From contig CM041292.1 of NCBI GenBank assembly GCA_023052935.1, forward strand, positions 78,687,669 to 78,751,668: DNA of 64,000 nt. Reading direction: 5' to 3'. The notes under the pieces are model-generated. The model was not told the DNA's origin. It ran no database searches and saw only the letters and a program-made list of their open reading frames with translations. Below are positions 35,263 through 47,500 of this stretch, in pieces (position 1 is the stretch's first letter; every line of letters begins with the position of its first letter). Source of the stretch: Piezodorus guildinii. Its lineage: Eukaryota; Arthropoda; Insecta; Hemiptera; Pentatomidae. The position numbers and the translations under genes were made by a program.

Positions 35263-38200
35263 TCAGGTTGTTTTTGCTCTGATGGCAGCACGTTTGCCAG
35301 TAACAGCCTGTAAAATAAATAAATAAAATAATAATAATTACTTATGCTGTGAGATGATCAGTTCAAATGAAGTATTTTAAACATAACAAAGTATAATTCA
35401 CTGAAGTTCAGCAAAAAAAAACTATTTGACTTACAACTACATTAATTGTTAATTATTCTTCAACTAAAGTTAATTTTTAAAAAATTATCTAATATTTTAG
35501 CATAACCAAATTTCTTTAATGGGCTGTTAAATTTAATATCAAGCCTATTCCAAGAGGAGTGCTGATTATTATCAAACTGTTGATTAAAAACATCCCAAAG
35601 AAAAATGAAGAATGAACTACTAAGTTTAATTAATAAGAAAAAAAAAATTGATATACCTGAAATCCAGATTTGATACTGGCTACAGAGCACCTAGAACCAC
35701 ACGTCTCGCACTGTAGAAAGAATAGTCGAGTATCCTTCTGAAGGATAGTATCAGGTGATCGACATGTATGACATGTTACGTACTCTTTAATATATCTCCT
35801 TAAAACGTTTTCTATTTGTTTTTGCTGAAATCTTCCTTTAATAATCAGTTGATTATTAATATCAACAGATCCACTTGTACCCAATTCAGATAGCAAAAAA
35901 TCTAAAAGATGTTTCGGTACTCTATGTAACCTTAAACAAACAATACAAAAAAGTTTAATTATTATTCAAATCTAAAATAGAATTATTGTTAGGGCAAATA
36001 GTACCATTACAGTTTTGTTTGTAATATACAGATGTAAACAACATATATTATATATGCACTTCTTAATCCACATGACAAAAAATAATTGAATTATACACAC
36101 ATTAGTTGAAAAATTACAAGGCACGTTTTGCAACAGGAATTTCTTGGGAACATTAGTTTACATGAAAAATAATAAACCATGAAAACTGAGTGGCAACAGA
36201 TCCACAATTATACAGAACTAGCCACTAACAGTAACTTCTGCATTTTTTAACCTATCCTCACTCTTACCCCTTAAATGACAAAATGTTCCTAGTTGCTTTA
36301 CAAAAATTATTATGGTAGTGTTTAAAAATTATAAAATAGAAATAATACCTAATGAAGCAAATAATAACAGGAAGTTAGATTATTCTTTGAAAAAAAAAAA
36401 AAAATTTAACTAAGTATACTTACGTTCGACAAATATCTGCAAAGTTTGCAAATGAGGTTTTTTTTGTTCCAATCCTAACAACCTGAGGAGGTCGCATAAC
36501 AAATTTAGCCTTCTTACCAGCTACCATTTCAGGATTTTTATCTCTCATAATATCAAAAACCCTGGTTAAGAGTTCTTCATAAGTATAATCTCTGTCAGTT
36601 CCGAACCATTTTTGGCTCTCATTTTCTTAAAAAAATAAAATAATAATGATAAAAATAAGAGGCAAATGATCAAAATAAAAAGACATTTTTGGAATCATAC
36701 TTGGTATAACAAAATATATCAACAAGAGACTGTCAATTATCATATATAGCAAAGTATTACATCTTAAGTTGAATAAAAAAATAAAAGGACAACACAACAC
36801 ATTCAAGGAGAAGACAACAGGGTGGCTTAAAATGGCTTTCATATGTATGATAATACCAACAGATAACAAAATTGTATTTGATTAATACAGCTAACATTGC
36901 ACAATAATGTTTTGAAGATATTTTAAGAGACATGCGTAATAATAAATTGAATAAAAATTTAAAAAATGTGATCATAGTTTGCTGATAATAGCACAGAGAC
37001 AATAGAAGGCAGACCAATTTTGATTATTTCAAAGGAAATGTTAAAATAGAATCGGCAATGAAAAAATGTGGACCCAACAAGTAAGATAAAAAGAGAAGCA
37101 GTTTGAATGGAAACAGTTGCTGAAATAAGAGAAATTGATTCCAATAAAAGTATTAAGTACCCTGGATGCGATGGTGCAGGTGTATACAGAAAGAATATAG
37201 TAACAAACTATTAAACATATTTAACAATAGTAAGAAAATAATTAACATATTTAACAATAGTAATGAACTATTAAACATACTTTACATTTCATAGTGGCAC
37301 TAAATAATTACCATCGATTGATTTAACTATCAAAATGGAATCCTTTTCCCAAAATTTCTAAATATATGTCATCGATAATTAAATCACACAAATGAAAATT
37401 TAATTATGCAAAACTTTTCTATGATATAAAAATATTTCATTAGAATTAAGACATTTCAAATAATGTATAGCCATATAAAAAATTGTTTTACAGTAAAAAA
37501 CATTCTTACCAGGCTCCCGTTTCCTCTCAATTTCAGTTAAGCATAAACAAACAAATATTGTAAGTAATCAAGCCTAGACAAAATTATTTTAAATAGTGAC
37601 CAAATACTTATCTAGTCAACTGAGTAATACTCGAGAAAATCTTAAAGCTTATGAGCACAGTCTAATTCATAAAAATTGATAAATTCCACATTCAATAATT
37701 TAGTAAATAAAATAAGGAGAAAGATAGAAATAAAATCTAAGAATAGTTTTAGGGACCTACTTTTAGGTGCTAAAGATAAAATATAAACTCAGCTTTTCTC
37801 TAAAATAAACTTAAAAAGGATGGATGGTCATGTTCAACCGTAATAAGGTCTTTATTTAAGTCATTCAAATTTAGTAAAACTAGTATAGTATTAATAAACT
37901 AGAACTATAAACTTGTTAATTTTGTTACGATATATTTTTCCCAATTCTCAAATAATAAATTTGTTAGATTTAAAATACTGAAGGAGGAAAGATTAAGATA
38001 TAAGTTTAAAATGGCATGTAACTACTTTAGAATATTAGTAATAAAACTTTTAACGAAGTAATAGTAATAATAAAATAAATCAATACCTAAATCCTTTTCA
38101 TCTCCTTTTTCTTTTTCTTCATCTGCAACTAATTCATCAATGTCTTTCTTTTTTTTCTTTTTCTTTTTTGTCTTTGAGAAATCCATGTCCAAATTGAATT

Positions 38201-40601
38201 CCTAAAAGAGGAGATTTATTAAACAAACTTTAATTAATGATCCCTAAACTAGTTTGAATAGTTTAATTTAGAATTTACCATATTTCCTAAAAAACTTCAA
38301 AAACACTTTTTAATTAATATTTCTGTGTCTAGTGAAAGTAAATAACTAATTTTGCTATCAAAACGTCTCTGTAGTCAAGGGGGGAGGGGGAGGGATTAAA
38401 CCACGAAACTATTCAAGTTACAAGTTTGATGATAAAACTAAAAATATAGAAACACCATCAACAAACAGTGATTTGTGGAGGGAAAATATTAGTTTTCTTC
38501 ACTTGGATTTATATTTATTTTAATAACATAGCAAAAAGTTTGTTTGCCAACAATTGACATAAACAAAGAGGTTATTAAAATATATGCCAATGTTTTCATC
38601 AGGCTAGACACTCAACTACAGCAACCTAAAATAATGCAACATAATGTAAGATACTTAAATACCTAAAAATGTGAATTGTCATAAAATCCTATTAGCGTTA
38701 CAAGCTGGTGTTGGTACTCCTTTTAATTAGACTTTTAAAGTAAAGAACATAACAAGAACAAAACAAGCTTATCCTTCAAACCTATTAATATTGTTAAAAA
38801 TGACAACCATTAACAACAAATATTTTTATAAATATGGCATAAAAATAAATAGTAGAAACAATAATGTTTAATTAATTGATCTTTTAAAATTCATTATTAT
38901 GTTTATGATAATCAGTTAATGGTCATGCATTCGCACATAGAAGTCCCTTTGTTTCAGTAACTTAATTCTAAGGTATATGGCATAGTTCTTACTTTAAAAA
39001 AAGTAATTTTCTCTTTCCTCAAATATATATAAAAGATATCCATTATAAATAAAATTTAAAAAATCTTATTTTCACAACTGCTAAAGCACAGCTCAAAATG
39101 TATGATTTTGTAAGGCATCTGCTATAGAACATTAGTCATTAAAAAATTAAATAAAATCTAATCTCAGATACTACTGAAAGGGTCTGTTGACCCAACCAAA
39201 TCCAAATCTACTTTTGTACAAACAATAGTTACTAGATAAACCTGATTCACAATCATAAAAAAAAAAATAAATAAATAATTGCATATACAAATACGGAGCA
39301 GACATATTTGAAATATGTCTAGAGAGCATTAAGGGACTTAAAGGGAATTGATGCAATCAACATTATGGGAGCTTTGAGATGTTTACATGAACCTAAGTAT
39401 ATAATGTGGATTTATAAACTTTTAAAACTAAGTTAAGCAAAGACAAATAACACCAATTATTGATCAAGGAATAGGAAAACCTCACAAAGTGACTGAAAAT
39501 TAACAACGAGAGTTAAGAAGCTGGGACTAGAACGAACTAACATATAAACTTCAAAGTGAGGAAAATAAACACATTCAATTTAAAAATAATTTTCATCTAT
39601 CATAAATATTTAGTACTCGTAGAGACTCTTTTACACTACTACTGAAAAACCTTTGTCTACTTTAAATCTCTTTTTTAAAGTTGACTTGGTAGTCTTTTAT
39701 CTTTATCTATACTCGGATCCAAAATTATTTAAAGCAAATTAACAAACAAAAAAAAATAAACAATCACAAAGAATACAGTAATAACTGAAAGTCAAAAAAA
39801 GCAGTAAAAAGTAAGGACAATTTATTTTTTGTCTTCATAGAAATGACTAATTTTAGAACATTTAAATATTCTAAAAACTTGACAATATGACTAAAAAGAA
39901 CAACGCATAAGGGAACTTGCTACATTATTAATAATTATTTGCGCAGACTGATACCTATGCTAGATTAAAATCCAAATGCCAATAGCATCATTAGACTTAA
40001 GGATTATTAAAAAGGCCTCTAGGGAAAATGACTTCATATTCAGAACAAGAATAGAATACTTTAAAATCAATTATTTATAACTTTCCTAGAATAGTTTTCA
40101 ATGTTTAATGATTAAAATGAATTATTCAGTTTTAGGGACGAAATAAAATGTTCAAAAATATCAAGTAAATAAAATAAATAACAACAGAACAAACCTCAAT
40201 TCCTGCATCATCTGTAACATCATTAGGAGCATTGGACTTTCCAGTACCTCCTCCATCTGGCAGAGCATTTTCTAATTCATCAAGATTAAAAGTTTTTTTC
40301 TCTGAACCATCACCAACATCTGTTAAAACAGCATCTATATCGAAATTCCCCTTCTTTTTCTTCTTCTTCTTCTTGATGGTAGGATCTAATATCTACAACA
40401 CAAAATTTAGTAAACTAAACTTTTAGTTCTTTGCCCCTATGCACGAAAAATAATAAACTAAATTTACAATGTGTTTCTAAGCCATAAATAAAATTAGAAA
40501 GACAGAAAAACTTTGAAATATGTCATAGATCAAACATGTGCTCTTTACATTAAGTTTCACATTAATTCATATAATTTACTCACCGAATCTTCTTCTGTCA
40601 T
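35263..40601 (-). CDS. EIF2S2: Eukaryotic translation initiation factor 2 subunit beta, six coding exons
   Basis: Complete gene. Minus-strand exons: 40601-40584, 40392-40195, 38201-38087, 36625-36424, 35930-35657, 35307-35263; GT/AG junctions and phases all join to give 283 codons. The start MTEEDS-ILDPTI is followed by two lysine blocks of eight K each at residues 13-20 and 84-91; vertebrate eIF2 beta usually has three such blocks, which bind eIF5 and eIF2B-epsilon. The conserved half has [14 protein letters not shown], the [13 protein letters not shown] segment, [18 protein letters not shown] and [20 protein letters not shown], then a zinc ribbon with C231/C234 and C252/C255 and the tail GKRAAIRAK. 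It forms the eIF2 heterotrimer delivering initiator Met-tRNA to the 40S ribosome. It is divergent from PLCG with 996 bp between start codons. Confidence 0.96.
37190..37285. repeat. Short tandem AT-rich repeats in EIF2S2 intron
   Basis: The unit ACTATTAAACATATTTAACA with AATAGTAA recurs two to three times with small changes. The rest of this EIF2S2 intron (36626-38086) and the introns at 38202-40194 and 35931-36423 show no other feature I can support. Confidence 0.7.
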
Positions 40602-41597
40602 TATAAAAATATTTTGTTAAATAAAACTACAACAATTTCAACGTAACATGTAACAACATTGAAAAGAACTTAAAGTAACTCTTATTGCATCATCCACTGT
40701 TCAACTGAGTTGCTGGAAAGTACGATACCAAGCAAACTGATATTAGCAGTGTTGTCCATTCTGAAGACAATAACATTTTTAATCTGTGGAAAGAAAATTG
40801 AGGATTCTACACCAAAATATTTCATCAAATAAAATCATTAAGATTTACAAAAAAAATATTTTTACAAGTATATTTTAAAAATTTCAAAGAAAATGTTTTT
40901 AAGATGTCGTAAAAATGTTTTTGGTTCAATTATTAAATTAAAAAAAAAAATTTTATAAAACGTTGCTAAAGTTCGGAATATATGTAATATTAATTAAAGA
41001 ATTAAAAAAATTCCTGAGCTGATAGTAGAAGTTCATGAACATACAATGCCGTTCATTTAAAAAGCATGTTTGGTTATAAAGATATGATTTTTATATAATT
41101 TATTATAAGTAAACACTTTTTAAATATGTGAATCATAAGAAATAAGTATGCTTCTTTTTGTGTTCGTTACATTTCCCATCAAGCAATAGATTAATTGTTT
41201 TTCGTTCTGTCCGTATTCAATAAGTGATTGAATAACTTCTAATTTCATTTGAATCAATGACATTCATCTGTATTGAAAATGATATTTGACAATATGGCTC
41301 TTAATGTCACTTGATAAACACTGAACCTTATTTCTTTAAACGTTTTACTTAAATGTTATGTTAATTATGAATCCTGATAACAAGTATCAATGTCAATGTT
41401 TTCTTTTCTTATATTATTGGAAACTAGTGTTCAATTAGTAGTGATATGTGATTTGTGGAAGTTTATTTTTCTCAATAAAAGTGAAAATTGTTTGACTTTG
41501 TGCCTGTAACCTAAGGTATGTGTGGTTAATGATGTTTATCTAATGTGTGATAAAGATGATTAAGTTTTTCCCATTCAAGAAATGTCCTTTTTAGTTC
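40602..41597. promoter_or_regulatory. Shared divergent promoter region of EIF2S2 and PLCG
   Basis: 996 bp separates the two start codons. On the plus strand a likely 5' UTR intron lies at 41516-41594: a strong AAG/GTATGTG donor and a CCTTTTTAG acceptor just 3 nt before the PLCG ATG. No TATA box or core motif could be chosen with confidence. The EIF2S2 5' UTR must lie just right of 40601. Confidence 0.5.
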
Positions 41598-44500
41598 ATG
41601 ATGTCTAACGGAATGATGGGTGGTTTTAATCCTGAAATAGAATTAATTATTAGTCAGTTGGAACGAGGGACGATAGTTACTAGGTTTTTCCCTCGAAAAA
41701 GGCCGGAAAAGAAAACACTTATGATACGCCGAGAAACAAGGCAAATAGCATGGGCAAGAACACAGACTAATAAAGCATTTGATGGCACAAGTAAGTTTAT
41801 TTTAAACAGTTAAAAAGAGGAAAATAATAGGTATCAACTTGTATTTTGAATAAATATTTTTTATTTTATCAGTTGAAATGAGAGAAGTTAAAGAGATAAG
41901 ACTCGGTAAAAGCTCTAAAGATTTTGAGAGATGGCCTGAAGAAGCTAAAAGAATTGAAAATTCTCGATGTTTTGTTGTTACCTATGGTTCTGAATTTAAA
42001 TTGAAGTCACTTTCAATAGCTGGTAAGTATTGGGTATTTTTCGGATGTAATAGCTATAAGTGTATTAATTTTATTATTTAGCTAGCTTAATAAGAGTATA
42101 TATGAATTTATACTGTATAGTACATGCAACAGAGATTTTCTAACTTGCTAAAGTTCATTTAGTTCTTATATTTGTTGGATTTGTAGTAAAACATAAAAGT
42201 TTTCAACCTCCATCTCTCAGCACACCAGCTGCAACTTCCTCACATAGGAGTTCAAATATAATTTAGTTACTAGGTGATTCCATTCCTAGAAGAAGGTTCT
42301 GTAGGTAAGAAGCTTGTACCACGTAGTGGCCTTGTATATACCCCTTATTTTTTTGTGAATTGAATGTTATACAAAAATAATCCATAATCTGTCATTTAGT
42401 CAATTTTTTTTCAGTCATGTGACTAGTACATCGCATGCCATTAGTGTGTGGTATTTTCTAATTCTTAAACCTACAGTTTTCAAAAAACATCATTTGAAAT
42501 GTATGCGAGATTTTCTTGAATTTTAATATCATTTTCGAGATGGTTGGTCGAAGATGACTAAGGAAATGAAATGAAAAACTTCTTTATTATTCTGGAACTA
42601 AAGTCCCTTAAGAATAAAATAAAAATACAGATTTGATGACCGAAACAATGTGGTCATAGCTTTAAATAAATAATTGCTAAACTCAAAAATTAATTAAGGT
42701 TGTATACAAATCAGATTCTTAGAATGAAAATTAAAAAAAACAAAAATAACAACTTCATCAATGATAATTTAAATAATGTAAGCAAAACAAAATTTCTATT
42801 CTCTAGCATCTGCAGTTTGATGTTATGATCTGTCTGACTGGAAAGGAGAAGGTGGTTAAAAAACAGCTATTTGAAGGAGGAAGCAGTTCTTTCATGACAG
42901 ATCTCAGGAAGGATAGAATTCCAAAGAGAGGTTGCTTTGGCTTGAAAGAACTTGTCAAAAGCAGCAGTACGGTGAGGAGGAGGGTATAATTCAGAAAGAT
43001 GGGATCTGATAGACTGAATTGATGATTTAAATTGAAGGGTTTGAAAGATATAGCTGGGACGCTGAGTTCTGATAACCTCATAGAGGAAGGAAGCTAGGAA
43101 ATACTGGCATCTTTAACAAGGATAAAGCCACCTTAACTCAGCGTAATACTGGGTTATATGTGTGTCTCTGGTGATACCGAATACAAATCAAGGAATTGTT
43201 GGAACTTTACAATACCTGCATTTGATTGCATATTTCAGAGCTGATGGTTGGCGATGATTTAACTTCAAGGTTTTACTGCACTTATATCACTACTGTACTC
43301 ACCTGATGTGTAGATACCTTCCACTCTAAAATACCAGGCATTGTGGAATGTTTGTACGTGAGAGTCATTTGCTATATGTTAATAATACTCTTCGTAGGCT
43401 GTATGAAAAGATATGAATGGAATTAGGCTCATGTCTATACCCTCAATCTCAAACTTCTGCCTACAGACGATCCATTATTAAGTCTCGATGATGTAGGTTT
43501 AGGATCTATCATTTTTCATTTATTTATTAAGTGTAAGTCAAAGACTGGATGACCATAGTAATCCTTTTACACTTATAATCTGTATTATTAATTGTAGGAT
43601 AAAAGTTCCACAACTATCATTGTCTTTGTGTAAACACACTATATCAAACTTTCAAAAGTTTCTTATGTTTCTGGTAGTTATTATTGAAATTGCAATCAAT
43701 ATAAATATTTATTGTTAATCTTTATGCTAATTTGCATTTCTTGGTTTGACTTTTTAAACCTGGGAAAAAATCAAGAGATTAACCACTGATTGTGTATTTA
43801 AGTCTTTCCAGGACTTAAATACCAACCTTAACATTACGTCCATAGTTCCATATAATGTTAAAAGAGTGATGTGTCAAGATAGTGCAATCTATGCACGGAG
43901 CCTTTTTTTTACTTAGTATCACACAACTGTATTTTTTAAACACAGTCTTTATTTTGCTGAACACTACAAATTATTAAATTAAAATAGTTCTCTTGGAATA
44001 TTATCACTTCAAGCTACTTTTAAGCATTTAAATTAATAATATCTTAAAAGTAGACTACTATTTAAAATGATTGAAAAACAATGTTTAATTTTTTTTTTTA
44101 TTATTATTATTATTTTTTTTATGAAATGAATATTTATTTAGTTATACCGTAATTATTATTATTTTTTTTAGCTTTATCTGAAAAAGAATGTGATTTATGG
44201 ATTCGAGGTTTACGATACTTAGTTCAAGATACAATAGCTGCTCCTTATCCACTTCAGGTCGAAAGATGGTTGAGGAAAGAATTTTATGCTATGGAAAATA
44301 ATAGAGAAACGTAAGCTTCCAAGATATTTATTTTCTTTCTTCTTTGCTTTACAGGCAAATAGTATCATCTTGTTTCAATAATTTATTTATTTTAACACAA
44401 ATTATATTGATATGAAGGTTTAAATTTTAAGATCCCTATCTTTACAAACCTGGATAGGCAAAATTTAGACAATATAGCATTGTCCGATTAGTCACAGTAG

Positions 44501-47500
44501 TATAAAAGTGACTTTTATTTATTTATTTTTATTAGCTGGCATAGAGTTGCACCGCGACCAGACGGTCTATTGTGCGCCATAGAATCACACGGTGGTAGAT
44601 TTAAAACATGAGTTTAGTTGCAGAAGCAAATTTCAGAAGGTTGTTAGGATTAACAAGTTTGTTGTTTATAGGGTGTTCTAGGCGGACTTCACCAAATAAA
44701 GTGAACCTTGACTTAGCTAGCCTGTCACATTGGCAGACTATATGAAACAATGTTTCGTTCTCCATGCCACGTAGTCTGCAGAAATACCAAGTTTAAACAT
44801 ATGGTAATTAAGTTTGCTGTGTCCTGTAAAGACAGCAGTCAAGGTTTTTAGGCATGACCTACTCATACCAAGAAGACACTTCCTTCTGCCGGTACTAGGA
44901 CCATCTAAAAATTTGAGTGATTGTTTAAGTCCTTTATTTAACCAAAAATGTTTAAATTTAATCAAGTAGGATTGATTGATGTTCCTAAAGGCATAACTTA
45001 AGCTGATTCCACTGAGGGGTTCTGGTGTGATGGGAATCGTTGCTGATCCCCTCCTAGCTAATTCATCAGCTTTTTCGTTTCCACTGAAACCAGAGTGTCC
45101 AGGTACCCAGTCGATGCTAATGATATTCTTCCTAGCAAGATTATTTAGGGTCAGATTGCATGCTTCAACGACTTTTGAGGTTGTTGTGTAATTGTTCTAG
45201 GCTCCAAGTGCCGGCTATCAGTATAGATAAATATCTTTTTGCCACTCGGCGCATAGGTCAGTAGCGCAGTGGAGAATAGCGAGAAGTTCAGCTTGGAAAA
45301 CTGTTGTGTGTTTGCCTAGCTCCAGAGTTTGGTTTGTCTTTCCTCCAGACACCAGCACCTGAGCCACTGTCCATTAGTGAGCCATCCGTGTAGCAGTTAA
45401 TACCATGTTTGGGTCTGTGCTTCCTTGATTTATCAATGTTGACATTATAGTTAGCACTGATAAACTTCCGGATTTGTAAGTCTGAGGGCATAGCTAGGAT
45501 ATTGTTTTCATTGAGCCTGCTGAGTAAGTTGCAATGACCTTGATGGGTAAACTTGTTGGAACACTTTAAAGTGACTTTAAATGAATAAACAAACAAACAA
45601 ACAAGGTTTAAATTTGTTTTGAATAATGTTTGAATATAGACTTGAAAATGGACCCAGGTGTCTGAAATGCTCTCCTATGTTTATGATATTTATGAAGTTT
45701 AAAAATTTTTTTTTTCTTAGTTTGAGTTGTCATAAATATCGACAGTCTTGTTGGTTCCCTTTTCACCTGTTTACAGATTAGCTATGTAATTCAATCTTAC
45801 AGGTCACCTCTCAAATGTGTCGCTGATTTTTTCCTAATAAAACTTCAAGAAAACTACATTTTTTTTTTCACCCATTTCTTTCCAAAATATAGTTTATAAT
45901 AATTTTGTATATCTTTATAAATATGACAGAGCCAATAATATAAAATTTGCTTTTTACCACTAGTTCCTGGTTCTTTATTTCATTATATCAGCCATGAATA
46001 AACTCAGGGTCTTGCCTCTTAAAGTGATTAATTGTTGAGCATGATTTTTCATGCAATGCTAATCCTACCAAATGTTGCCTAAACAGAATTGTCCAATGAT
46101 CACCTTTCAAATCCAAGCCCCCCAGACAACACAATCATCCCATCGACAAGAATTATAGTTAAGAACCATATTTTATTTATTTTCATTCAACTTTTGTACA
46201 TTGTGTTACTATACTTATTAAATCTATTAATTTTTTATATGAAGTAAGTAGTCCTTATTTTTCTATTCTTGTTTTTTCAGTGTTACACTGAAGGATGTAA
46301 AAGCCTTTTTACCAAGAATTAATTGCAAAATTTCAACAAATAAGTTGCGGGAACTATTTCAGGAAGTCGATACTAAAAAAAGAGGGGAGCTTCCTTTTGA
46401 TGATTTTGCTCAACTTTATCACAAAATAATGTATGATGAAAATGTGAGTATACTATTGATTTACAAGTATATTGCATTATGTTGACGAATGAATTATGAA
46501 TTTTTCATCTATTTTCTGATGATGGTAATATTTTCAAGTATTATGATTCAAAGATATTATTTTGTAAGTATAATGATTTTACTGATATTTTGGATGACCA
46601 GGTGAATTATAGGGTTTGGTGATTGAAGATGGCCACACCCCCTATTAACTTTTATCTTTTTTACAAGCATACTTTGATATTAAAAAAACTATCACCAGCT
46701 ACTGAAACCTATCAGCTGGGGATTGCAATACGGCATCATTTTCAATCTGGACGAATTGACAAAATCTGGATGATTTTCGCTATTCAGTAAAAGCTGAACT
46801 GTTAGTGAGTTATTCGAGTTTAATAGTACTCATAATAGGCAGTTTATAATATATATAAAGTGACAGGTGTAGATTATAAGAAATAAAGATTAAAAAATAA
46901 AAATATATATAATTTTTTTTTTCTCTGGCGCGACAGATCGTGTAGGCCCTTGGCTGCGTGGTATAGACTCCTGGGAGAATATATTCACGTTTCTCGATGA
47001 AATGTTTAGGGTAGGGTCATCACTCCTTACGCCTATTTTTGCTAGTTGCCACCAGTAGGCTGACGAGTCTCACTACCCAGGGGAGAGTGAGTGAGTCCCC
47101 ATTTAATTATATTCTTATAAAAGTCCTGCTGGGAATGGGACTCGAACTCACAACTCTGGCGTGGGAGACTAGCGCGCTAGCCACTCAGCCACCGGCTCCC
47201 ATATTATATATATATATATATATAATATATAATAAATAATATTTAAAAAAAACCCTGTACCTCTGTAATCCATGAAGTGTCTTGGGCTTAGTACATATAA
47301 AGATTCATAGTGTTTCTCGGCCAACGGCAGTGCAATTAGGTTATTAGGCCTTGATCGTCTTGATTGATATCAGCTGCCTGGTTTTTTCCCCCATTTTTAG
47401 GTATCCACTTTATAGTGGCTGGGTCTGCCCCAGTAGGGTCCCCATAACTTTGGGTCGCCCCCTGACTGAATTAACAGAGTAAATAATATTCTGCCACAGC

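Noticed and set aside
37190..37285. CRISPR-like or satellite array
   Set aside because: Only two to three imperfect AT-rich units without spacers; a simple local duplication in a eukaryotic intron.
37508..37545. Possible micro-exon in the EIF2S2 intron with a GTAAGA donor on the minus strand
   Set aside because: Any exon there would break phase between 38087 and 36625, which already join correctly to give the conserved sequence.
47118..47200. Candidate tRNA genes at the SINE heads (also 47490-47566)
   Set aside because: A and B boxes are present but acceptor and anticodon stems do not close and each continues into a SINE body with other copies.
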